A stretch of 64,000 bases of DNA from Aphis gossypii (lineage: Eukaryota; Arthropoda; Insecta; Hemiptera; Aphididae). Positions within the stretch are counted from its first letter, which is position 1. Each line of letters starts with the position of its first letter. Below are positions 23,701 through 32,830 of the stretch, piece after piece. Made by a program: the position numbers and the translations under genes. The notes beneath the pieces were generated by a model, which was not told the DNA's origin, made no database searches, and saw only the letters and a list, made by a program, of their open reading frames with translations. The stretch covers positions 1-64,000 of the forward strand of contig NW_026083099.1 of assembly GCF_020184175.1 (NCBI RefSeq), given 5' to 3'.

Positions 23701-24187
23701 TACTTCAAGAAAAACTTAAAGTAAATTCTGATTGTTTTAAAACAGAAATCAAATTACTTAAAGAACTTCCAGATACTCCTGAAAAGACTTCTTCTGAATC
23801 TATAGAAAATTGGATAGAATGGTTACTTAAGTTAGATAGACTAAATATATTTACTAATTTTTTTGATATTTTAAAAACATTTTTAGTTATTCCAGTCACT
23901 AGCTGTTCTAGTGAGAGATCATTCTCAAAACTTGCGTTAGTGAAGTCAAAGTTGCGGAATACAATGAAACAGGATAGACTTGATTCTTTACTGTTATTAT
24001 TTGTAGAACAAGACCTATTGACTAAAATTGACTACAATGATGTCATTGAAGAGTTTAAAATATTAGTTCCCGGGGAAAGACGTCTACCATTATAATAAAT
24101 AATATGTATTAAATAAATGACATTTTTGTATTAATCAAATAAATAATTTTTAGCAACACCTACCACTAAGTCCTGCGCACGCCTATG
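20708..24187 (+). mobile_element. hAT transposon, apparently intact (3480 bp)
   Basis: Ends are CATAGGCGTGCGCA and its exact reverse complement TGCGCACGCCTATG (14 bp), with a further related GGTGTTGC block slightly inside each end. The 8-bp target duplication CCGGGTGG (20700-20707 and 24188-24195) is perfect and interrupts the Gypsy LTR. The element contains one multi-exon transposase gene with no stop or frameshift. Perfect ends, perfect duplication and an open gene indicate recent transposition. Confidence 0.95.
21051..24095 (+). CDS. hAT transposase, ZMYM1/DUF4371 type, 4 exons, 809 aa
   Basis: Exons 21051-21132, 21253-21360, 21435-21464 and 21886-24095 join with matching phase 1 at each GT-AG junction and give 809 codons without a stop. 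The N-terminus has QSTLFDFL, resembling a PCNA-binding (PIP) motif. A TTF-type zinc finger follows (CFPC near residue 145), then the DUF4371/RNase H-like core. Catalytic candidates are Asp about 325 (IIADETSD), Asp about 391 (CFDGAAN) and Glu about 750 (SSERSFSKL), with CYAHCLNL and STTRW between. The C-terminal part is the hAT dimerisation domain. The enzyme should cut and rejoin element ends to make 8-bp duplications. It may be functional. Confidence 0.92.
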
Positions 24188-24506
24188 CCGGGTGGGTAAT
24201 TACGCACCTAGTATATTCTACCGGGTGGGTAATTACGCATCCACTTATTTCACCAAATAGCAATCATATAGCCATTATTTCTAGCGGGTAGAAAGCATAC
24301 GTGTGATGATACCTTTTGATTAGTTATCTTTTACCTTTCATTTTAGGTCCCAAATTGTTGGTCTATACTCGATCATTACTTGCTTAACTACTCGCCCTTA
24401 GCATAATTATGGGGATGTTTGTTATGCCCCCTAGCGTTGTGGTTATTGTCGGCTACAGAATGTAATTTATATATTATATTTAATATAAGTATCAGAGCAC
24501 GTTGCA

Positions 24507-25431
24507 CTATTTTTTAAAATTAAAATACTACACATAAACTTTGAAATTGATGCTATTGGAGCAACAAAAGAAGTTTTCCGGCTGGAAACATGCTGTTTTT
24601 CACCGATATTTGCTGTTTTAACTATCCTTATGGAAACTCAGGCAGAAAAAGTTATTATTAACCCTTTCCAAACGAATAATTTTATTAAACCAAAATCGAA
24701 GAAAGAATTAAGGAAAATCGAGAAAAAATCTGAAAATTGAACACAAACATTATTTAAATAATAAAACACCAAAAAATTTACTTAAGTACCTATTTGGCTA
24801 TAGTTGGAAATAGGTATCAAGGCTTCAAAATTAAAAAAAAAATGTTGGATTATTACATTTTTTTTATTTTGTATTATTTAAGTCAATTTAATGATAGTTT
24901 TTTTTTTTAAATATTATATCATTCTTAGTTTCTGAATTAATGTATTTTAATCTGTATTTAAATATTAAAAACAATAATAAATTTGGCAACGTCGTATCCA
25001 ATTTCACGCGCAATCGTACTCCGTCGGTATTTAACTACCTTTATAAAATTAGTATTTAATGAACTATAAGCTTTTATTTATAACCATGCATTATTCAAAA
25101 GAATACATTTAAAATTTAAAATGCTAAAACATATTAGCAAACTCTAGTTATATTTAATTATATAGTTAATCTTTAATTTAAATATTTAATTATAAATTAT
25201 TTAACTATTTTAAATGATAAAAATGCTGTGAATGATATTTTTTTATTTGAGTTTCATAGTTGGAAAAAATTCAAAAAATAAAAAATATAAAACTAGGCAT
25301 TTTATTTCTTCACTTCTATAAAAGTTTCTTTTTTTTTTTAGTTTTCCACCTAATCTTTTATTACATTTTAAGAAATTATGAGCAGGTGTCAGGCGAATGA
25401 ATAAAGTCTTCTCTAATACAGTTGTATATTA
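24507..25431. other. Non-coding stretch after Gypsy, with second arm of inverted repeat
   Basis: No gene is supported. ACGCGCAATCGT near 24997-25012 is the reverse complement of a motif near 5120 before the Gypsy element. The rest is AT-rich and probably intron of the split DUF4806 gene or remnant of a small element. Confidence 0.45.
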
Positions 25432-26626
25432 GTAGTGCGGTTGAGGACAAAGACAGTTCGGAATGTGAGTCTGATCCAAAACATCTATCTGGGAATAAAC
25501 TTGAAAATAGTTTAAAAGACATTCCAGCAACTTTCAAAAATCAACCATCATTATTTCAAGGTAGTTTCTTCAATTGAATTATTTGATATGTATACATTAA
25601 ATCAAATGTCTAATATTTTGTTATTATGTTATTACAAATATAGATTTGTCACAGTCTTATACATCATCATCTGATTCGTCATCGTCTTCTGTTTCTACTC
25701 AGAAAAAAAAGTCGACTGGAAAAAATTGTTGAAAAAAAGAGACCGTTCTTGTGGTAACATAGGTAAGTCCTATAATTGAGAAATTCAGATAAATTAAATT
25801 TGTTTTTCAAATTGCTTAAAATAGCATGGTTCGATTAGAAAAGTGAATATTTTTCAAATATTATCTTTTTTTTTTTCGAAGTTGATTGACTTTGCTTTAG
25901 AATGCCTCAATTATATATATAAACCTATAAATATTTGGTAGTTCCTTTTGTTAAGCTGTACATTTGTAATAGTAATTTTTTTACAATGTTATTACCAGAT
26001 AACTATATTTATTTAATATCTAATCCTAATGAAGTCCTGTTACAGTTATAGTTAATCAGAACAAAAAATACTGTCCAACATGTGGTCGTTCAGGTTTAAA
26101 TAAATTAGAATATAATTACACTCAGTGTCTCTGAAAAATAGTGATGTATTCATGATACTTTTTATTTCAGATAATGTTTTGCCGGTATCGAAATCTGATT
26201 TAGAGTCGCTTAAAAGGAGTATCGAGTATCGAATCCAAGAAGAATCTAAAATAACTAGATCACTACTATCAATAAATAATAGTTCTACAGAAGTTGATTC
26301 TGTTTTAAAGGACCACACAATCGTAAGTTTGCCAAAAACTACATTGGAACATTGTCAAGAATTCGATAAATAGTTAGAAATTGATAATGAACTTGTAAAA
26401 AAAATGGTAAATATTAATTCGTTTTTATAAGTTTACCTTTTAATTTTCAGAAATGTTTTATGATTCTGAATGTCAAAGGGATGGCAAAAATTAATGATAA
26501 TATAAAGGCAGTGATTCCTAAAATAATATCAAAAGATGTTCAATTATTATTCAGTGCGTTTGGGAGAGAAACAAATGGCAAAAAAAACTCAACTTTTCTA
26601 GAACAAATATATTTAAATACTTACAA
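25432..26626 (+). pseudogene. DUF4806-family gene, 3' exons (continuation of 4836-5066)
   Basis: At least five exon-like blocks lie between AG and GT signals: 25432-25560 (acidic, Ser/Asp-rich), 25644-25761 (Ser run followed by a Lys/Arg patch, one frame break in an A run), 26046-26094, about 26171-26405 and 26451-26626. The last encodes ISKDVQLLFSAFGR and GKKNSTFLEQIYLNTYK, the core of DUF4806. A TAG at 26371-26373 interrupts the fourth exon, so it is a pseudogene. The intact relative at 46265-53213 has the same exon order. The Gypsy element separates these exons from the 5' exon by more than 20 kb. Function of DUF4806 proteins is unknown. Confidence 0.6.
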
Positions 26627-27713
26627 GGTATGTTATATCATTACATATAATCGAAGAGAAGGTTTTAAGGTTTCAAAAAGTTTATAACACTATTATCAAA
26701 TATTTAATTCAAATATTCCAACTATACATATTTCATTAAAATTAAATGCTCTATTCTGAAAATAGTACAAATTCCTCAAAATATGCATTCGTATGCTAAT
26801 TATTTAATTATATTTGTATGTATTTACTCATAAAGTATGGAATGAAAAATATTAAAACGTTAAATAGTACATTTAAAACAATCGTCCTTGATGCTTATAA
26901 ATATTATTCTACCAAAATAAAATAAATTAAAGAAAACAATATTTGACTATGTTTTTCTTACTGACTCATAAGTGATTAGTGATTATACTAATTAACTAAA
27001 ATTAATTAACATTAATTCTTCTTAGACGATTATTAAAGAAATGTTCAATTACAAATATCTCCAAAAAGCTTAACATAAGATTAATGAATTTAACGACTAA
27101 TATCAAGTTAAGTAGTAAATAGTAACAGTAAAATTATTATTTCACACCATTCCTTTGATAGTTATTATTAATTCAAATTTAGAAACTTTAAGAATAGTGT
27201 CTCAAATATTTTAAATTAAGTAGGTATGCAAATAGTACAGAAAATCTTAAAATGAATGTATTATTGTTACAACAGTTAACAATAATAATTTATTTTTATA
27301 ATATGAACAATTTGGTTTTGACACAGACAAATATAAAATCCATTCTTATATATTAGTCTGAATAAAATTTATGGCTTATAAATCAAGTAGGTACTAAAAA
27401 CGTCAAAATATGCATAAATCATAAAAATTACATAAATGAGTACAAAAAAAAAAGAAGAAAATTATACAACAACTTATATGCAGATGCATTAACTTATGAT
27501 CCATACTCACTATATGTATACTAAACTATAGTCTAGTAATTTTTTTAAAAGAATATTTTATTTATTAATTCAGAAGTTCTAACTACAAAACACCCGGCTG
27601 TAAGTGCTAAAGAATTTGCAAGTGTAATGGTACATGGAATTCGTATAATACAATATCGAAAATTATACAAAACTATAATAACACAAAACAAAGAACAATC
27701 AAATGTACACTGA
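26627..27713. other. AT-rich stretch, no gene seen
   Basis: About 1.1 kb of AT-rich DNA with no supported gene or terminal repeat. The last 150 bp may be a decayed upstream part of the integrase that follows. Confidence 0.6.
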
Positions 27714-28100
27714 ATGAAGCTCGAAGGGATACAAACAAAATTAAATTTAATACCTACACAATTTAATGATACATTAAAATTAAAAGTTAATGACAAAGTA
27801 AAAATATCCAAGTATAAACATATATTGAGTAAAGGATATACACCAAATTGGACAACGGAAATATTTACAGTTTCAAAAGTTTTACAGACAAATCCAATAA
27901 CTTATCAACTAAAAAAGATGAATCAGATAATATAATCTTAGGTGGTTTTTACGAGCAGGAAATTAAATTAACTGATTTTCCAAACACCTTCCTTGTTGAA
28001 TGTATTATAAAAAAAGTTGGGAATAAAATGTTTGTTAAATGGCTAGGTTTTGATTCGAGTCAAATTTCATGAATTACATCATCAGATATTTTAAAATAAA
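27714..28100 (+). pseudogene. Maverick/Polinton integrase, C-terminal part with chromodomain
   Basis: The frame at 27714-27935 reads KLKVNDKVKISKYKHILSKGYTPNWTTEIFTV, the signature of the C-terminal region of Polinton integrases. After a one-base frame change near 27920 the next frame gives GGFYEQEI, then MFVKWLGFDSSQIS, the chromodomain end. The DDE core is missing and a stop follows early, so this is a fragment. It points toward the polymerase fragment at 28418-30975, and both are remnants of one element. Confidence 0.75.
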
Positions 28101-28417
28101 GATTTTTTTAAATTTATGATTCATTTTTATAATAAAAAAAATATACATATTTTTTATCAAGTAAAATTAATTATTTCACATGTTCTCCTAGTACTCCGTA
28201 GTCTATTTAAAAAAAAATTAATATATCCGCAATCGATATTAACAGAATGAGCTATCTAGTGATAAATTTATTCAATGAAAAATAATAATACTGTTGTATA
28301 ATACCGCTCCTAGTGGTAAATTTATTCAATGAAAATAATAAAGCTGTTGAATGTTGTATAATACCGCTAAATAACGCTGTTTATACTGATTGTTGAATCA
28401 TTAAGTTTATTATTAAA
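28101..28417. other. Spacer between Polinton integrase and polymerase remnants
   Basis: The 300-bp stretch contains a direct repeat (CCGCT...AGTGGTAAATTTATTCAATGAAAA-like at about 28259-28282 and 28311-28334) but no gene. Confidence 0.5.
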
Positions 28418-30975
28418 TTATTTTGTGAGTTTGTAATGACCATACACCAATGTATTTACCCCATCATTCATTATAATATATCTTTTATCTTCATTGGCAC
28501 TGAGAGCAAGCTTGTTCATTGTTTTTGAATGAACAACATGTTTATTCGATTGAATAAAGTACATGTTTCTGTGAGATTGTTTTTTCTCAATAGGTCTATA
28601 GTTGATAAAAACATTTAATATCTCTATGTAATCAATAAATTTCATATAGTTTTTTATTACATATTTTTTTACACCTTTTGCTTTTTTTTCTACAGTATTA
28701 TCTATGGTTTTATAAGAGTATAATTTCGGTCTCAATGAAACGAATTCTTTAAGAATTATTAATTTAAGTTCGTCCTTGAAGAATCCTGGTCGGCTTTTAT
28801 GAATTTCACTAAAGCAATAATGGTCTTTAGGATAATTAGATGTGTCAAAATATGGCAATAAATCATTTTTTAAATCATCGAAAAATTTTTTTGTTTAAAT
28901 GGTATATATCAAGGAATCTGTATCCGAATATAAAGAACTAATTTTTCTACCATATTTCTTTTTCATTACATTAAAATGAAAATCATACATAAAAGTTTTC
29001 GAAACGTCTAAAATTGCAGATCCTACATAAGTCGCCTTATCGAATTTAATAGTTTCCTAATGTTGATGAATAGCCATAAAATTCTTATAGTATATAGTTC
29101 TATCTTTAAAATTAGTTTTTGCCATTAATTATTAGCTTTTTTTTTAATGAAACCAGTTTTATAGATATTCTTGTTCGAATATTCTCCATACATTTTCCAA
29201 AAATACTATTAATTAAAAGCTTCAAGAATTCTTATTCAAACTCGTTTTTAGCTTCTGTTCTCATTTTAGTACATAATTCAATGAACGATGGCCATCCATT
29301 TCTTTTAAGAAAATCGGATAGCTCGTTGAATTTTTACAAGTTTAAGTCAGTGAGAAATCGCTTGTTTTAAATTTTTGTAATGAACAATACAGTTTTTTTC
29401 GGTAATAGTGTAGTTAACAATTTCTTAACATTAGAATTTGGTGGACATTCGTTTAACAGTAAAAATAGGAAATCATTATGAGTTTTATGCAAATTTTTAG
29501 GGTAGTCGATATCAACTTCTAATATAGGTATATCCAACTTCAAAATTATCAGCAATTTTAGTTACGTTTATATTTAAGTCATCAACCCATTCAAAATCTT
29601 TAAAAGGTAGTTCTGTCAACATAGACTTTCCATATAAGTTTACAAAATCAAGATATGTTATCCATGTAATCGGTTCGTTAGAATTATAATTCAATCTTTC
29701 AATATTTGGTGTATTTGCTTTAGCATATCTTTTAGTTAATTGAGTTATTCCACCACGAATTTATTTCTCGATAAACAAAAGCATGTTAGGACATTTTAAA
29801 TTTTCTAATTCGATCTTAGTATATTTAAGCATACAGTCATACGCAAATCTTGGAGCAGTCATATAATGAGCAGGATCTAGCTCAAGAGTAGATAAAAATA
29901 AGTCTTTTAAATTTTCAAACACGTCAGCTAGTATAGCAACATCAGTTTTTAAATAATGATCGCTATATTCACCTAATGTCTTTATAATAAACACGTTCCA
30001 TATATTTTTCGCATGTATATAATCGTCATCAGTAATATTTTCATCGGTTAAAGAGCTATAAAATTGAAGCTTTGAAGGTAAAAAGAATCATTAAGTTTAC
30101 TCCAACTATCAACATATTCATAAGGGAAGACTCCTTTTCGTGTAACTAAATCTAATAGAAAAAGGTCAAAATGATTTTTTTTTTCAATATTGGTTATATG
30201 TAATGGGTAAATTATATTTTTATTATCTAAGCTGTAAATATCTGTTGATACATTGTTTATTTTTTCAATTTTTTTTTTAACTGAGTTATATGTGTTGGAA
30301 AATCGATGCATTTAAAATTAAACTCACTTTTTTTTTCTAACATAAAAATATTTTTTGTTAAACCGAGATTTATTCAAACGATTATTACTTACTTAGTACT
30401 TAGTAATTTACTTAGTACGTACTTACTTAAAATTGAATACTTGAAACATTCGTTATCGTTATTTTTTACATTTATAACTGTTTTTTTTTTTTTTTAATAT
30501 GACTAGATAAATCTAAATATGTACTCCCTCCTTTAAGAGGATTGCCTTTATTAATACGTAATTGTATACAATCTATAGATTTAAGTGACCAGCCTGATTT
30601 TTTTGATATAAACTGTTCTTCCTCAGATAATAGTTTGTTAAACATTTTGTTTAATAAGCTATTAAAATTGGATGATTTACATGCTAATACGTTTGTTGTT
30701 TTAAATGACATATCTTGTACTTCATTCGTTAATAGTTGTTCATACGTGCTATCAACAGGTAAATTTAATTTAATTGTTGACTGCTGGCTTGATTGTGTTA
30801 ACCTAGAAATTAACATTTCAGAAACATAACTAAAAAATACATGGTAGTCTATTATTTCTTCCTTTTTCTTAACAATAAACGTTCTCAAACAGTTTTTAAA
30901 TCGTTCAATTTCAACAAGTTCACCCTCAGCAGCTGATTCCATCCGTCTATGTTTAGTGGTTGTATTTCTTTTCAT
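28418..30975 (-). pseudogene. Maverick/Polinton protein-primed DNA polymerase B, decayed
   Basis: Pieces in order on the minus strand match Polinton family-B polymerase. The N-terminal region (30975-30472) has SIDCIQLRINKGNPLKGGSTYLDL. An exonuclease-side piece (30311-30048) has LVTRKGVFPYEYVDSWSKLN. The piece 29994-29761 has YLKTDVAILADVFENL and LDPAHYMTAPRFAYDCML. The palm region (about 29760-29367) has KRYAKANTPN and YLDFVNLYGKSM. The C-terminal region (28858-28418) has SNYPKDHYCF and KKAKGVKKYVIKN. Frame breaks and stops between pieces show it is dead. In a live element this enzyme copies the transposon by protein priming. The integrase fragment lies just downstream in the opposite direction. 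Capsid, protease and ATPase genes of Polintons are not seen. Confidence 0.85.
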
Positions 30976-31100
30976 TATGTAACTGTAAATAAATTTATAT
31001 TAAAAATAATAACAATAATACATTTGTTCATATTCCTAACTGATTAAGATTTAATTATTATTTCATCAGAATATTACAGGAAATGTAATTAAAGTATGTT

Positions 31101-31183
31101 ATTCAACGACATGTTACAACCACCGAACGTGATCGGATTCGGATTATACGAACGAGTTGTAGGGTCATGATAGTAGTATGCGA
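31101..31183. repeat. Direct repeat, copy 1 (upstream of the polymerase remnant)
   Basis: ATTCAACGA, then CGAACGTGATCGGATT and TTATACGAACG recur at 31790-31872 in the same order and orientation. Each copy lies about 70-200 bp upstream of a minus-strand ATG (30975 and 31724), so they may be shared promoter elements or traces of a tandem duplication. Confidence 0.75.
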
Positions 31184-31526
31184 AGTGGGCAGCAACGATG
31201 GTGCGATTCATCCACAACGCTGGAACATTGCCATCTACGCACATAGACCAAACGTACGTACCATACAATCACTTCTGTGGAACATAACTCGAACCTCTCG
31301 ACACGTACAATTATACACCGTTGTGGTACGTGTTGACCTCGAAATTTTTACGAATATACTTTGTTACATTAAATTTCATTATATTATTTAAAACATCATA
31401 TAATAATGTACATTAATATTAATAATAATTTAATACATAATACTAATAGCAAAGTTTTAGAATAGTTTTAGTCTATATTCAAAGATTCTAATTGTTTGTG
31501 CAGCGAATTTAAATAATTGCGTATAC

Positions 31527-31724
31527 TTAATTCGGATTTATATAATGTAAATTGTGATTCTTCTTAGTTAAGTTTAAGTTGTTTTTTTTTTTTTGATCTT
31601 CTATTTTTTTAATTTTTTGGTTTATTATTCTTATCTTTTCTTTTTTGTCTGCAACGGTAAAATTTGTTTCACGCTGTTCATACATTTCTTCAATTTGTAG
31701 TTTGATGAACGTAGATGATTTCAT
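31527..31724 (-). CDS. Small Lys-rich ORF (65 aa), unrecognised
   Basis: An ATG at 31724 opens a frame MKSSTFIKLQIEEMYEQRE followed by a Lys/Ile-rich helix. It lies 70 bp downstream of copy 2 of the direct repeat, just as the polymerase gene lies downstream of copy 1. It may be the start of another Polinton gene, now truncated by poly-T rich sequence. Coding status is doubtful. Confidence 0.25.
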   Translation of the reverse strand: MKSSTFIKLQIEEMYEQRETNFTVADKKEKIRIINQKIKKIEDQKKKNNLNLTKKNHNLHYINPN

Positions 31725-31789
31725 TTTATTATTTTTATTTTGAAACTGTAAATGGTAATATTTTATTCAATAATCAATATACTTATGTA

Positions 31790-31872
31790 ATTCAACGATA
31801 AATCACAGTCATCGAACGTGATCGGATTTGGTTTATACGAACGCTTTATCGAACCATAATAATGGTAAACGA
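31790..31872. repeat. Direct repeat, copy 2
   Basis: Second copy of the repeat at 31101-31183, sharing CGAACGTGATCGGATTTGG and TTATACGAACG. It ends about 30 bp before a piggyBac-type MITE. Confidence 0.7.
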
Positions 31873-31904
31873 TACGATATTATTTTATTCCTTTATATGT
31901 TTAA

Positions 31905-32774
31905 CCCTTTCAGGACAGCACCTTAATAACATTAAAAAAGTAAAAATTTTTTTGGCCATTTCAAAATTTTTCCTATTTCTAAGATAGGATTTGAAAAAAA
32001 AAAAATGTTTTTTTTTCATCCTTCATCCTTATTTACCCTGGGACTTTAAAGTCCCGTCGGTCCTCTATGGTCTGGACTTAAAAGTCCCGTCAGTCATCAA
32101 AGTTATTTTTTTTTACATACAAGCAATGTAAAAATAATTACGAAATTAAGGATTTTTTATAAAAAAATAAAAAAAAAAATGAAACAATTACAATTTTAAA
32201 AAAATGAGTACACAATTATAAAGTTAAGATATTTATTTATATTTCATGATATTCATTAAAACAGTTTTTTTTTGTCATTTATGCACAGATGTACATTACA
32301 ATGCAGGCACTTTGAATAGGGTCTGGACTCTATATGTTTTGAGCTGCATATCTCACATCTTCTTCGTTCTCAGCTTGTCACTGTAATGCCTAACGGGACT
32401 TCTAAGTCCCGATTAGTTTATAGCATTTAATATCCAACCTAACTATACTAGAGCATTTAATGTTATAGAAAAAAGTAATATGGAGTATATTAATTACAAA
32501 TAAAAAAAAAAATTGCATGCTTATCTTAATTATACAGCGAATAAAATTTGTTGAAAATCCGAAAACTGTAATAACGTGTTTATGAAAAGTAGTGATAAAC
32601 ATACGTTGTTTTAACTATGATAACTGATTATTTTTTCTTCCGTGATATTTTTTTCTGGTAGAATATGGGACATAGAAGTCCCGTCAGGTAATAACAACTG
32701 TTAAACACTAATACGTAATTTTATACAATTTTTTTTTTGGCTGGGACTTTAAAGACCCGTCTGTCCACAAAGGG
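31905..32774. mobile_element. piggyBac-type MITE (870 bp) with repeated GGGACTTTAAAGTCCC palindrome
   Basis: The left end TTAA (31901-31904) is followed by CCCTTTCAGGACAG; the right end, read inward, is CCCTTTGTGGACAG, a 12/14 match. The right TTAA has decayed to AGAA. There is no coding frame. Five palindrome-centred repeats, mostly followed by CCGTC, lie at 32040-32055, 32074-32088, 32395-32410, 32667-32682 and 32743-32758, all in one orientation. Confidence 0.75.
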
Positions 32775-32830
32775 AGAAACAATAAAATAAAATAATAATA
32801 ATAGTAATAATAATAAATGTTATTTTAAAC

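Larger units (their letters stand above)
5330..24506 (-). mobile_element. Oversized Gypsy/errantivirus-like LTR retrotransposon with envelope gene
   Basis: Two LTRs flank minus-strand gag, pro-pol and env genes. LTR ends are T(A)GTAACGTG and CACGTTGCA, an inverted 9-bp terminus with one mismatch in the right copy. Without the 3.48-kb hAT in the right LTR the element is about 15.7 kb, long for Gypsy. A tRNA-Ser primer site lies next to the right LTR and a polypurine tract next to the left LTR, confirming minus-strand transcription. No clean target duplication is visible. Several genes have frameshifts. Beyond gag-pol-env it carries at least four additional ORFs and a long repeat-rich leader. 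It is an endogenous remnant, not a functional virus as sequenced. Confidence 0.9.
20324..24506 (-). repeat. Gypsy LTR (5' LTR in element orientation), interrupted by hAT
   Basis: LTR sequence covers 20324-20707 and resumes at 24188 (target duplication) to 24506. It begins TGTAACGTG and ends CACGTTGCA. Without the insertion it matches the left LTR (5330-6014). A hAT element occupies 20708-24187. Confidence 0.9.

Noticed and set aside
31167..31391. 74-codon plus-strand ORF
   Set aside because: It overlaps the direct repeat, has no recognisable domain and no supporting signals.
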